This document shows, one piece after another, positions 36,832-45,919 of a stretch of 64,000 nucleotides of DNA (its first letter is position 1; each line of letters starts with the position of its first letter). Where the stretch lies: the NCBI GenBank assembly GCA_020632995.1, contig JACKEN010000012.1, forward strand, positions 62,001 through 126,000, read 5' to 3'. The notes under the pieces were generated by a model that was not told the origin of the DNA, searched no databases, and was given only the letters and a program-made list of their open reading frames with translations. A program made the position numbers and the translations under genes. Source of the DNA: Deltaproteobacteria bacterium (GTDB lineage: Bacteria; Myxococcota; Kuafuiibacteriia; Kuafuiibacteriales; Kuafuiibacteriaceae).

Positions 36832-38269
36832 GCACGAAGCGCAGCCCGAGCCCGGGGAGGCCGCAGTCCTCCGCGGTGTCGCAGCTGTCGTCGAGGGCGC
36901 CGAGGGCCTCGACCAGGCGCTCGTAGCTCACCCCCGGCCCCACCCGCACCAGGAGCGGCGCGTCGGGCCGGGTCCGGTCGTCGACGTGGCGCAGCCCGCG
37001 GATGGCCTCCGCCGCCTCGCGGCGCCAGGTGGAGCGTGCGCTGGGGAGGCGGGCCGGGCCGACCACCAGCTCGTCCGCGTTCACCTGCACCGTCACGCCC
37101 GCTTGCGCGGGGGGCTCCTTCGGGAGCTCCAAGCGCAGGTCGGCTTGCGCCGTGGCGTAGCCCAGGTCGCGCTGCAGGATCAGGTGGAACTGCTCGGCGC
37201 CCGCCCTCGCGTGGAGCCAGCGCAGGGTGGGGATCACCGCGTCGGAGGCGCTCACCGCGGCGTGCCCCACGATGGTGACCCCGCCCTTGCCCTTGAAGCT
37301 CTCCGGGAGGCGCAGCTCGGGCGGCGGGAAGGCGCTGCCCTGGCCGAGCGGGGTCAGGGCCTGGCCCTGCACGGTGAGCTGGGCCGGGCCCACGGTGACG
37401 GTGGGCAGGGCGCGGTCTTCGAAGGGGACCCCGCCCCGCTGCCGGGGGAGCACCAGGTCGGCCCCCACCCCCAGCGGGTTCAGGCGATCCTCGGGCCACA
37501 CGTGGTAGCGCGGCGGGTGGTGGTTGGCGGCCCGGACCTCGGCCGTGAGCTGCAGGATGCCCCAGCTGACGGTGGTGGCGAGCACCCAGACCAGCACCGC
37601 CGCCGCCGGGCGGGCCAGGGTGCGCTCGGGCGCCACCAGCTCGGCCAGCCGCGCCCCCACCAGGGCGGGGGTGCCCGGGCGGATCCGGGTGGAGAGCTCG
37701 AGCAGCGCCCGCACGAAGCGCGCCTCGCGCACCTGGGGCCGCCGGAGCCACCAGCCCACCGCCCACACCACCGCGAGGCCCACGAGGAGCGCCGCGGTGC
37801 CGCCCGCGGCGGCGTGCAGGGCCTCGAAGGGCCCCTCGAGCAGACGCGGGCCGGCCAGGTAGCGGGCCGGCCCGGGGCGCCCGGCCAGGGCGCCGAAGCC
37901 GTTGGCCACCCCCTCGGCGGTCTGGACGAGCGCGAGCACGAGCGGGAGCAGGGCCACCGAGACGGTGAGGATATGCAAGACCGCCTGCAAGACCACCGGC
38001 GGGGCCCAGGGCTCGTTGGCGGCCCGGACCAGGGCCTTGACCAGGGCCTCGTCCAGGGTGGTGCGGACGCGCACCGACTCTGCAAGCTCGGTTGCGATGC
38101 TCCGCTGCGGACCACCCAGCTTCTTCGCCGCCTCCTTGGCCCGCTCCGGATCCGTGGCGGCCTCGAGGAAGCGCCGCAGGCGGGACTCCTCCAGCATGGT
38201 GGCCAGGATCAGCACCAGGAGGAGGAAGGCCTCGAAGAGCAGGCCGGCTACCACCAGGGTCCCGGTCAT
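36806..38269 (-). CDS. Membrane protein resembling an ExbB-ExbD fusion
   Basis: A 487-aa protein. It has an N-terminal helix (LVVAGLLFEAFLLLVLILAT), a cytoplasmic stretch (SIATELAESVRVRTTLDEAL) and two further helices (around 100-130 and 170-190), reminiscent of ExbB/TolQ/MotA. A fourth helix (AVLVWVLATTVSWGILQL) leads to an extracytoplasmic part with two ExbD-like segments: LGVGADLVLPRQRGG through TLRWLHARAGAEQFHLILQRD, and DAPLLVRVGPGVSYERLVEALGAL. ExbB/ExbD use the proton gradient to drive work at the envelope. The assignment is from layout and short similarities only. It is the last gene of a leftward three-gene unit. One GCAA-N6-TTGC site at 38082. Confidence 0.6.
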   Translation of the reverse strand: MTGTLVVAGLLFEAFLLLVLILATMLEESRLRRFLEAATDPERAKEAAKKLGGPQRSIATELAESVRVRTTLDEALVKALVRAANEPWAPPVVLQAVLHILTVSVALLPLVLALVQTAEGVANGFGALAGRPGPARYLAGPRLLEGPFEALHAAAGGTAALLVGLAVVWAVGWWLRRPQVREARFVRALLELSTRIRPGTPALVGARLAELVAPERTLARPAAAVLVWVLATTVSWGILQLTAEVRAANHHPPRYHVWPEDRLNPLGVGADLVLPRQRGGVPFEDRALPTVTVGPAQLTVQGQALTPLGQGSAFPPPELRLPESFKGKGGVTIVGHAAVSASDAVIPTLRWLHARAGAEQFHLILQRDLGYATAQADLRLELPKEPPAQAGVTVQVNADELVVGPARLPSARSTWRREAAEAIRGLRHVDDRTRPDAPLLVRVGPGVSYERLVEALGALDDSCDTAEDCGLPGLGLRFVLSPAAPSP

Positions 38270-38838
38270 CACTCTCCCCTCGGGTCGCGCGGACCCTGGC
38301 CGCGCCGGAGGGCCTCCGCCGTCTCGGCGTCCACCGTGGTCCGGACGCCCCTCGCGATGAGGGAGACGCAGCTCCCCCGCACCAGGCGGGCGCTGCGCCG
38401 ACCGAGGAGCACCACCAGCGCCGCAGAGCTCAAGGTGGTGGGGAGGAGCACCGCCAGGCCCATGAACAGGGCCGCCGCGGCGCCGGGTCGGGCCGCGGGC
38501 TCCGCGGTGTGGAGGCTGCCCCAGCCGTAGAGCACGAGGAGCACCGGCGGCACGAAGAGCGCCGCCACCGCGGCGGCCTCGAGCAGCCACGGTCGGGTGC
38601 CGGGCGGGGTGGGATCGCTGCTGAGGGCGTCGAGGATGGGCGCGAGGCGCCGGCCACCTTGCCGCGCCTCGACCCGCGCCTCCTCGGGGCGCCCGTCCAT
38701 CGCCACGTAGGCGAGCTGCGCCGCGGTGTCGGCCAGCTTGCGCCCGCGCGCCGCGACGAAGATCACCGCGCCCAGCGCGGTGGCGAGCCCTAGGGCGACC
38801 AGCACCAGGGCGAGCGGATCGGAGAAGGCGAGCTGCAT
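38269..38838 (-). CDS. Membrane protein, MotA/TolQ/ExbB-like
   Basis: A 189-aa protein with an N-terminal membrane helix (LALVLVALGLATALGAVIFVA), a soluble cytoplasmic segment (about 30-85), then two helices (about 88-110 and 122-145) and a basic C-terminal tail. The helix-loop-helix-helix order is that of ExbB/TolQ/MotA, though I see no diagnostic motif. Its stop overlaps the next gene's start by 1 nt (TGATG), so the two are translated together. Confidence 0.6.
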   Translation of the reverse strand: MQLAFSDPLALVLVALGLATALGAVIFVAARGRKLADTAAQLAYVAMDGRPEEARVEARQGGRRLAPILDALSSDPTPPGTRPWLLEAAAVAALFVPPVLLVLYGWGSLHTAEPAARPGAAAALFMGLAVLLPTTLSSAALVVLLGRRSARLVRGSCVSLIARGVRTTVDAETAEALRRGQGPRDPRGE

Positions 38839-38844
38839 GGTCGG

Positions 38845-39030
38845 TCAGCCCGCCTGGAACAGGGCCTCGAGCAGGAGCTGCTTCGTGGCGTAGAGGATCT
38901 CGCCCAAGCCCAGCATCGACGCCGCGCCCAGGGCGGCTCCGGCGGTGGCGAGGCACGCGGCCACCCACAGGTGGGACCGGGGAGAGACCGCGAACTCCAG
39001 CCCGCCTCGGTTGTCGGCTCCCTCCGGCAT
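38845..39030 (-). CDS. Small single-helix membrane protein
   Basis: A 61-aa protein with one hydrophobic segment (LWVAACLATAGAALGAASMLG) followed by an amphipathic helix (ILYATKQLLLEALFQ). It starts the ExbB/ExbD-like unit, 6 nt before the next gene. Codon usage fits coding DNA. A small accessory subunit is inferred from context. Confidence 0.5.
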   Translation of the reverse strand: MPEGADNRGGLEFAVSPRSHLWVAACLATAGAALGAASMLGLGEILYATKQLLLEALFQAG

Positions 39031-39175
39031 GGGGGGCTACGCTCATTCGAACCGAGGCAGGGGTCAAGCCCCGGGGCCGCCCGGAGGCCTGGAACCGCGT
39101 CCGAGCCCCGCCCGCGCCGCGGTCGGGGGGCGGGTCACTGCCCTCCTCGGCGGATACGCGGTAGCCTCCCCCGCC

Positions 39176-40522
39176 GTGAGGTTGGCGGAGCGTATCCGGA
39201 TCGGAATCGTGGGCTTGGGCTGGGTGGGGCAGGAGGTGGCCCGGGCCGCCCTGGAGGACCCCCGCGTCACCCTGGTCGGCGTGGCGGACAGCGACCCCAT
39301 GAAGGCGGGCCGTGATCTGGGAGAGATCATCGGCGAGGGGCGCCTCGGCATCCCGATCGACCCCGACGTGGCCACCATGCTCGGCCGCGCGCGGCCCGAG
39401 GTCGCGGTGGTGTGCACCACCTCGGACGTCGAGGCCCTCGGCCCGACCCTCGAGGACTGCCTGGATCACGGGGCCCACGTGGTCACCACGTGCGAGAACC
39501 TCGCCGACGGCGAGCTCGCGGTGAGCCAGCTGCCCCCCGGGTTCGACGAGCGGGCTCGGGACGCGGGGCTGGTGGTGCTGGCCACCGGCGTCAACCCGGG
39601 TTTCGCGATGGACCGCCTCCCGGTGATGCTGGCCCAGGTCACCCGCAACATCCGACGCATCCGGGTGTCGCGGGTGGTGAACGCCTCCACTCGCCGCGCC
39701 CAGCTCCAGGCCAAGATCGGGGTGGGCATGACCCCCCACGGCTTCGGTGAGGCCATCCGCGCGGGCGAGGTGGGCCACGCCGGCCTCTCCTCCAGCCTGC
39801 GCCTCATCGCCAAGGGCTTGGGCATCCCCCTCGACAAGACGGCCGAGGCCTTCACCCCGGTGCTCGCCGCGAGCCCCACCGCGAGCGTGCTCGGTGCGGT
39901 GCCCTCGGGGCGGGTGCGCGGCGTATACCAGATCGCCCGGGGCTACCGGGCCCGGCGGGAGGTCATCACCCTCGAGCTCACGATGGCCCTCGACGAGCCG
40001 AACCCGCGGGACACGATCGACATCGTGGGTGAGCCCCCGATCCACTTCGAGGGTGAGCTCCCCGGGGACGCCTGCACGGTGGCCGCGGTGCTCTCCGCGA
40101 TCTCGGTGGTGGTGACCATGCCCCCCGGCCTTCGCACCGTGCTCGACGTGCCGCTCGAGCAGCCCGAGGAGCCCCCGGCCCCCGCGCGCCCGCAGCTGGT
40201 GCGGGAGCTCACCGTGCTCCCCACCCTCGCGCCCCAGGAGCGGCGGGCGAGGGCCCAGACCCGGGTGCGCGACGCGGAGATCACCGAGGAGGTGCCGATC
40301 CTCGCCCCCACCGAGCTCCCCACCCCGCTCGACGACGCCCCGGCGGCGAAGAAGAAGGCCACTGGTCGCGCCAGGGCCGAAGGGGGTGGAGCCCTCAAGA
40401 AGGCGACGCCGAAGAAGAAGGCGACGACGCAGAAGAAGCGCACGACCAAGAAGAAGGCGACGAAGAAGCGGGCGACGAAGAAGAAGGCGGCACGCTCCGG
40501 CGTCGAGCCGGACACCAAGTGA
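39176..40522 (+). CDS. DapB-like NAD(P)-dependent oxidoreductase with histone-like Lys-rich tail
   Basis: A 448-aa protein. Residues 1-330 form a Rossmann dehydrogenase of the dihydrodipicolinate reductase / 2,4-diaminopentanoate dehydrogenase type. Supporting motifs are IGIVGLGWVGQEVAR, VGVADSDPMKAGRDLGE, VVCTTSD, HVVTTCEN and LATGVNPGFAMDRLP. A linker rich in Pro/Glu follows, then about 59 residues (390-448) of Lys/Ala/Thr repeats such as KKATPKKKATTQ and TTKKKATKKRATKKKAA, like histone H1 or eukaryotic-type nucleoid proteins. The fusion of a metabolic enzyme to a DNA-binding-like tail is odd. Third-position GC remains high through the tail, arguing it is really translated. The GTG start at 39176 precedes the Rossmann motif. 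It overlaps the HAD gene by 4 nt. Confidence 0.8.
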   Translation: MRLAERIRIGIVGLGWVGQEVARAALEDPRVTLVGVADSDPMKAGRDLGEIIGEGRLGIPIDPDVATMLGRARPEVAVVCTTSDVEALGPTLEDCLDHGAHVVTTCENLADGELAVSQLPPGFDERARDAGLVVLATGVNPGFAMDRLPVMLAQVTRNIRRIRVSRVVNASTRRAQLQAKIGVGMTPHGFGEAIRAGEVGHAGLSSSLRLIAKGLGIPLDKTAEAFTPVLAASPTASVLGAVPSGRVRGVYQIARGYRARREVITLELTMALDEPNPRDTIDIVGEPPIHFEGELPGDACTVAAVLSAISVVVTMPPGLRTVLDVPLEQPEEPPAPARPQLVRELTVLPTLAPQERRARAQTRVRDAEITEEVPILAPTELPTPLDDAPAAKKKATGRARAEGGGALKKATPKKKATTQKKRTTKKKATKKRATKKKAARSGVEPDTK

Positions 40523-41226
40523 AGATCGTCCTGTTCGACATCGACGGCACCCTGGTGTCGGTGCGAGGGGCGGGGCGCCAGGCGCTGCAACTCGCCTTGC
40601 AGGACATCACCGGGGTGGCGGGCACGCTCGAGGGGGTGCGGCTGGCCGGCAGCACCGACCCGGTCATCGTGGAGCACGCCCTCGCCCAGCACCTCGGCCG
40701 CGCCTTGAGCGGGCCCGAGGAGCTCGCCCGGATCCTGGACGCGTACCTCGCGCACCTGCCGCGCGAGCTCGAGGCCCTCGCCGGCACCCTCCACGTGTAC
40801 CCGGGGGCCCACGCCCTCCTGTCGGCCCTCGTGGCCACCGGGCGCCACATGGTGGGGCTCGCCACCGGCAACGTCGAGGCGGGCGCCTTCATCAAGCTCC
40901 GCGCCGCGGGGCTCGACGCCCACTTCGGGTTCGGCGGCTACGGCTCCGACGCCGCGTGCCGCACCACCCTGGTGCGCCGGGGCATCGAGCGCGGCCAGGA
41001 CGCCGCGTACGCCGCGGTGGGGCGCCGCCCCGAGCCGGCCGAGGCGGTGGTCATCGGCGACACCGAGCGCGACGTGGAGGCGGCCCGAGCCGCCGGCGCG
41101 GTGGCGGTCGGGGTGCTCGCCGGCTGCGCGGACCCGGACGCCCTGGCCCGGTCCCGCCCCGACCTCACCGTCTCCAGCCTGGATGACCCCGAGCTGTGGC
41201 GCTTCCTCGAGGTGGAGGGGCGGTGA
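40519..41226 (+). CDS. HAD-superfamily hydrolase (phosphoglycolate-phosphatase-like)
   Basis: A 235-aa HAD phosphatase. Motif I is VLFDIDGTLV, motif II GLATGN, and motif IV VVIGDTERDVEAAR. A helical cap follows motif I, as in Gph-type enzymes. The substrate is unknown. It is coupled to the oxidoreductase upstream (GTGA overlap) and to the next gene (GTGA overlap). One GCAA-N6-TTGC site at 40587. Confidence 0.88.
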   Translation: MKIVLFDIDGTLVSVRGAGRQALQLALQDITGVAGTLEGVRLAGSTDPVIVEHALAQHLGRALSGPEELARILDAYLAHLPRELEALAGTLHVYPGAHALLSALVATGRHMVGLATGNVEAGAFIKLRAAGLDAHFGFGGYGSDAACRTTLVRRGIERGQDAAYAAVGRRPEPAEAVVIGDTERDVEAARAAGAVAVGVLAGCADPDALARSRPDLTVSSLDDPELWRFLEVEGR

Positions 41227-42229
41227 GGCGGGTCTTCGCCGAGCGCCTGGCGCCGGCCCAGCTGGGGGCGGAGTCCACCCTGGCCCTGTTGGACCGCTTC
41301 GGCCTGCAGACCCTCGTCGCGGTCCCCCCGGGGGCCGAGACCGGGGCGCTGGCGGAGGCCCTCGTGCGCCTGTCGACCCGCGGGGCGGGGTCGGGGTCTG
41401 GCCGCTGTTGAGCGACGCCCAGGGGTACTGGCCCTCGGACGAGAACGCGGAGGCCTTCGTGCGCCGGGTGCAGGACGTCTTGACGTTCGCGGCCGCGGCG
41501 GGCGCCACGGTGCGGACGGTGGTGGTGGACCTCGAGCCCCCGCTGGCGGTGATGCACAAGCTGATGGGGGCGGGGGCCGAGGGGCACGTCGGCGCGGTGC
41601 TGGAGCGCGTCAAGCTGGCCTGCCGGACCGAGGAGCGCCGGGGCCGCCGGAGCGCGGCGCGGGTCTTCGCCGAGATGCAGGCCAACCTGCATAGTCGGGG
41701 CATCGAGACCTTCGCCACCGTGATCCCCCCGGTGGTGCTCGACCACCCCCGGGGCCCCGGCCTGTGGCAGGCTGTCTTTCAGACCCAGGTGAACCGGCCG
41801 GGGTGGTCCAAGATCTGCCCCATGCTCTACACCTCGGTGATGGCGGAGCTCCTCCCCGCCCAGGGGATCGAGAGCGCCCGCGCCCTCGCGCACGTGATGG
41901 CGGCCCGCCTGCTCGCCCACGCGGGGCGCCGCTCCGCGAGCGCGCTCGGGCTCACCGGCACCGGGAAGCTGGAGGGCGAGCCGGTGCTGCCGGATCCGGC
42001 CGCGCTCGCCGACGACGTGGCCGCGGTCCGGGCGGCCGGGGTCGAGGATCTGGCCCTGTTCTCGCTCGAGGGCGTGCTGGCTCGGGAACAACCCGAGGCT
42101 TGGCTGGAGGCCTTCACCCGCACCGAGCCGCGGGCGCCGCCGTGGCTCGCGCGGGCCGCCTGGCGCGCGGGTCTCATCTGGGGGCAGGTCCCCCCCTGGA
42201 TGACCCGTATGCTACCCGAGCAGGTTTGA
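41223..42229 (+). pseudogene. Unknown protein, TIM-barrel-like; one frameshift
   Basis: Starts at a GTG overlapping the HAD stop. The first frame runs to a stop at 41411, but good coding sequence continues in the next frame from about 41385 (VGVWPLLSDAQGYWPSDENA) to 42229. One missing G in the G-rich run near 41385-41395 restores a continuous 335-aa product. Segments such as VRTVVVDLEPPLAV, IETFATVIPPVVLDHP and SKICPMLYTSV alternate strands and helices like a barrel hydrolase. I cannot name the family. A sequencing indel is more likely than real decay because downstream codon use is intact. Confidence 0.65.
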
Positions 42230-42266
42230 GTCCGGGCCGGCTCCCACCTTATGCTCCCCGCCGCGC

Positions 42267-43924
42267 GTGCCGAAGATCGAGAGCATCCGTCCGGGTGGGG
42301 CGCTGGAGGCTTCGTTCTCCGCGTACCCGTTGGCCGAACTCCTCATCGGGATCCTGCGTGGGAACCTGACCGGTAGGCTCGACCTCTTCCTCCACCCCGA
42401 GCCCCGCAACCTCGTCTACTTCAAGGACGGCGTGCCGGTCTCGGTGCAGCTCCCCGACGCGGGCGTGTCGCTCGTGAAGATCCTGATCGACTCGGGCCGG
42501 GTGCCGCACGACACCGGGCTGGATCTGCTCCGCCTCGCCGAGGCCTCGGGCCGCACCGAGGAGCAGGTCATCCAGCAGCACAACGTGCTCAGCGCGGGGA
42601 TCCTGGACGACGTGCGGCGCCGGCGTGCTCGCGCCCAGCTGGTGCGTCTGTTCGACACCAGCCAGCTCGACTTCAGGTTCGAGGAAGGCGTGCCGATGCC
42701 CTTCGACGTGCCGCTCACCATCCTGCAGCCCCTGCCGCTCGTCTACGAGGGGCTGATGAAGACCCAGGATCGGACGGTGGTGAACCGCTTCCTCGAGGCC
42801 CACGCGCGCAGCACCTTCGAGCTGGCCTCCAACTTCCCACGCGGGGTGGACCCGTTCGAGTGGGGTGCCCAGGTGGAGCGCGTGGTCGCCCAGCTGCCGC
42901 CCCCGCTCTCGGTGGCGCGCCTCGCGCAAGCGGGCTTGCCGCAGGAGGTCGCGCTGGCCGCGATGACCAGCCTGCACCTGGCGTCCATGCTCGAGCTGAA
43001 GGAGCAGGGGCCCGGCGTCCGCCCCCTGCCCGCGGCGCCCGCCTCGTCGCCGGCCCGCAAGGCGCCGGGCGAGGCCGCAACGGCCCGCAGGAGCCCGACT
43101 CGCGCCGCGAGCACCCGGCGAGCGGGGGGCTCCAGATCCACCGCCGCAGCGGCACCGCCCCGGCCCCCGCGAGCCGCTCCTCCGCCCAGGGGTTGGAGCC
43201 GGTCCGCCCCGCCCCCCGCCCGCCGGTGAGCGCGCCCGAGGCGCCGGCCCCCGCGGCGCGCTCCTCGTACGAGGCGGAGCTGGGCTCCGTGCGCCAGCGG
43301 CTCGCCCCGCTGTCCGGGCAGACCTATCACCAGCTCCTGCGGGTGACGCCGGGGACCGCGCCGGCCCAGGTGGACCGCGCCTACCGCTTCCTCGCCCGGC
43401 GGGTGGAGGACGAGGGTGACGACCCGGGCTGGCGGGCGACGCAAGATTTGTTGCGCGAGGCGCACACCGTGCTCCGCGACCCCGAGCGCGCCGCCCTCTA
43501 CGCCCAGATGGTCGAGCGGAGCGAGAGCTCCTCGGCCGCCGCGCGCGAGCGCCAGGCGTTCGAGGCGGAGCCGAAGGTCGATCGCGCCCTGAAGTGTATG
43601 GCGGAGGGGCGGATCGGTGAGGCCACGTTCCTGCTCACCTGGGCCGAGAAGCTCGACCCCACCCGCCTCGACGTGCCGGTGCTCATGTCGGTGGTGGACT
43701 TCCTCCGGGCCCCGCGGCAGCACCGGGAGCAGGACGCCCGGGGCCTGCAGACGATCCTCGCGGCCGAGCTGGCGCGGCAGCCGAACGACTGGCGGCTCAA
43801 GCTCTGCCAGGCCCTGGTGCTGGCGGAGCTCGGCGACGAGCGCGGCGCCCAGGCGCTGATGCTGGAGAGCCCCGACCTCGACCACCCCATGGTGCGCCTG
43901 GTGCGCAGCACCCTCCGCGCCTGA
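42267..43924 (+). pseudogene. DUF4388 (PATAN) protein with C-terminal J-like domain; one frameshift
   Basis: A 552-aa product if one missing base near 43080 is restored. The N-terminal DUF4388 domain (LAELLIGILRGNLTGRLDLF, NLVYFKDGVPVSV, then a dispersal of helices) is common in Myxococcota signalling proteins. After a Pro/Arg-rich linker, a J-like domain reads TYHQLLRVTPGTAPAQVDRAYRFLARR, ending in DPERAALYAQM, followed by a TPR-like tail. The HPD tripeptide of true DnaJ is absent, so Hsp70 stimulation is doubtful. An alternative two-gene reading (stop 43229, start 43226) is less likely because third-position GC switches frame at about 43080. Two GCAA-N6-TTGC sites (42926, 43441). Confidence 0.72.
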
Positions 43925-43933
43925 GGGAAGGGC

Positions 43934-44821
43934 GTGCGCCGGGGCCTCGTCATCACCGTCGCCCTCTCTGCGCTCGCCACCGCGTGCGCGGGCGGCGGCG
44001 GGGTGGGGCAGCGAAGGCAAGCCCTCTTGTCACCCCGGGCCGCCGGGGGCTTCGAGGTCGACGTCCTCACCGACGTGGTGAGCACCCTGGGGATGTCGGC
44101 GGTGGGCCTGCTCATGGACCGCGAGAAGGAGGCCTGGGCCGGCCAGTCACCTTGCGGTTCGCCCCCCGCCGACGGCGAAGCGGTCTGCGACAGCAGGGTG
44201 GTGCCGCCCCTCGATCGACCGGTGACCCGCCTCGGCTGGCGGCCGGCCCGGCGCATCAGCGACGTGGCGGTCCTCGCGATGATCGGGCTGCCCTTCGCGG
44301 TGAGCGCGGCCGACACCGGCGCGAACCGCCTCGACGCCGAGAACGTGGCGGTGGACGGGCTGGTGATCTCCCAGACCCTCGCCGCGACCTTCCTCACCAC
44401 GAACCTGATCAAGGTGATGGCCCGGCGGGCCCGGCCCTTCACCTACAACCCAGACTTCCCGGTCCTCGAGCGCCACGAGGGCGACGCCCGGCTCTCGTTC
44501 CCCTCCGGCCACTCCTCGCTGAGCTTCGCCGCCGCCTCCGTCACCGCGGTGATGCTGCTGCGCCGCTACCCGGGCCGGGCCGGGGCCCTCGGGGCGGCCG
44601 GGGCGTACGTCGGGGCCAGCGCGGTGGCGGCTCTGAGGGTGCTGGCGGGCAAGCACTTCATCTCCGACGTGGTGGCGGGGGCGGCCCTGGGCATCGCGAT
44701 CGGCTTGGCGTTCCCCCTCGCCCACGCCCGGGGCCCGGTCGAGGGGGGGGAGACAACGGCCGCGGTGCGTGCTCAAGATCGGGCCCTGGTGCCGGTGCTG
44801 AGCTTCGGTGGGGACTTCTGA
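43934..44821 (+). CDS. PAP2-family phosphatase, exported
   Basis: A 295-aa protein with a lipoprotein-like signal ending in LATAC. The C-terminal half holds all three PAP2 motifs: KVMARRARP (KX6RP), FPSGHSS and RVLAGKHFISDV. These enzymes dephosphorylate lipid phosphates such as phosphatidic acid or undecaprenyl pyrophosphate in the envelope. It starts at GTG 43934, 9 nt after the J-domain gene. Confidence 0.88.
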   Translation: MRRGLVITVALSALATACAGGGGVGQRRQALLSPRAAGGFEVDVLTDVVSTLGMSAVGLLMDREKEAWAGQSPCGSPPADGEAVCDSRVVPPLDRPVTRLGWRPARRISDVAVLAMIGLPFAVSAADTGANRLDAENVAVDGLVISQTLAATFLTTNLIKVMARRARPFTYNPDFPVLERHEGDARLSFPSGHSSLSFAAASVTAVMLLRRYPGRAGALGAAGAYVGASAVAALRVLAGKHFISDVVAGAALGIAIGLAFPLAHARGPVEGGETTAAVRAQDRALVPVLSFGGDF

Positions 44822-44822
44822 G

Positions 44823-45284
44823 ATGGACGGCGTGCTCCAGATCCTGCGCGACGCGGCCACGAGCGTGGTGGGCCTGTTCCGCTCCACCAAGGAGGCCTAC
44901 GAGGGCGCCTCCCGCTTCGGTCGGATGCGGGTGTGGATCCTGGCCATCTTCGCGGCGGACGTGCTCGGGGTGGTGCTCTACATCGCGCTGTCGGCCGGGC
45001 TCCCCCTGAACCTGGAGGTCTGGTTCCAGGCCGGCTTCCCCTCCAACATGCTGGTGATCCGGAACGAGGGCTCGCGCGCCCTCACCGACGTCGAGCTCAC
45101 CCTCGACGGGCGCTACCACCTCAAGGTCGAGCGGCTCGCCCCCGGGCTCCAGGGCTTCGAGGTGAACCGCGCGTTCAGGGACGCGTCGGACCTCGCCCCG
45201 CCCGACGACTACCGCCCCCAGGCCCTGACCGTCACCACCGACGGGGACTCGGTCCAGATCCCGGTGGCCAAGACCGGGCAGTGA
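44823..45284 (+). CDS. Single-pass membrane protein with extracytoplasmic Ig-like domain, unknown
   Basis: A 153-aa protein with a short cytoplasmic N-terminus, one membrane helix (VWILAIFAADVLGVVLYIAL) and a C-terminal beta-rich domain (NMLVIRNEGSRALTDVELTLDGRYHLKVERLAPG) resembling a FixG/Ig-like fold. The family is not recognised. It lies 1 nt after the PAP2 gene and overlaps the next gene by 4 nt. Confidence 0.7.
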   Translation: MDGVLQILRDAATSVVGLFRSTKEAYEGASRFGRMRVWILAIFAADVLGVVLYIALSAGLPLNLEVWFQAGFPSNMLVIRNEGSRALTDVELTLDGRYHLKVERLAPGLQGFEVNRAFRDASDLAPPDDYRPQALTVTTDGDSVQIPVAKTGQ

Positions 45285-45912
45285 CCGGCCTCGACGGCCT
45301 CTGCCGCGCCCTGGGGCTCGGCCAGGATCCGCAGGCCATCCTGCGACCCCTCGAGGCCCTCTACCGCGAGATCGACGAGGCCCTCGCCGCGGGCAGCGCA
45401 GGCCTCGGGCTCCCCTGCAAGCCGGGTTGCGATGCTGCTGCCACGAGGCGGTCTTCGTGAGCGCCCCCGAGGTGCTCGCGGTGGGCGCGGCGCTCTTCGC
45501 GGGGCCGCGCGAGGTCCGGCTCCGGGTGGTGGGCGAGATGCTGGATGTGGCCGAGCGCTTCGAGGACGAGCTGCTCCTCCTGGAGAGCATCACCCCGGGG
45601 GCCGAGCGCGACGAGGTGGCGGCCCGGGTGAAGTTCCGCTGCCCGCTGTTGGGGCAGGGCGGGGCGTGCACGGTCTACGCGGCCCGGGAGCTCAACGCCC
45701 GCACCTTCGGCCAGTCGGTCGACGACGTGCGCGGCGAGCCCTACGGCTGCGCGCTCACCCACGCCCGCCTCGCGGTGCTCCAGGACGCGGCGCCGCGCCT
45801 GTTCAGCGCGCGCGAGGCCCGGCGCCGCCTGGCCCAGCAGGTGCCCGGCGCCGGCTTCGTGCACGTGTACCCGTGGTGGTTCGCGCGGCACGAGGCGGCC
45901 TGGCGGGCCTGA
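45281..45912 (+). pseudogene. YkgJ-family zinc/iron-chelating Cys-cluster protein; one frameshift
   Basis: A 210-aa product when one missing base after 45432 is restored. The joined sequence reads LPCKPGC then CCCHEAVFVSAPEV, which is the CxxGCxxCC signature of the YkgJ family, and later Cys residues (FRCPLLGQGGACTVYAAR) complete the cluster. The family is thought to bind Zn or Fe-S; its role is unclear. The break lies 2-3 nt beyond a GCAA-N6-TTGC site at 45417-45430, one of several motif-associated breaks. GTG start overlapping the previous stop. Confidence 0.72.
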
Positions 45913-45919
45913 GGCGCGC

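Noticed and set aside
43226..43924. Separate gene starting at GTG 43226 with a 4-nt overlap
   Set aside because: Third-position GC shows the coding frame already switches near 43080, upstream of that start, so one frameshifted gene is more likely.
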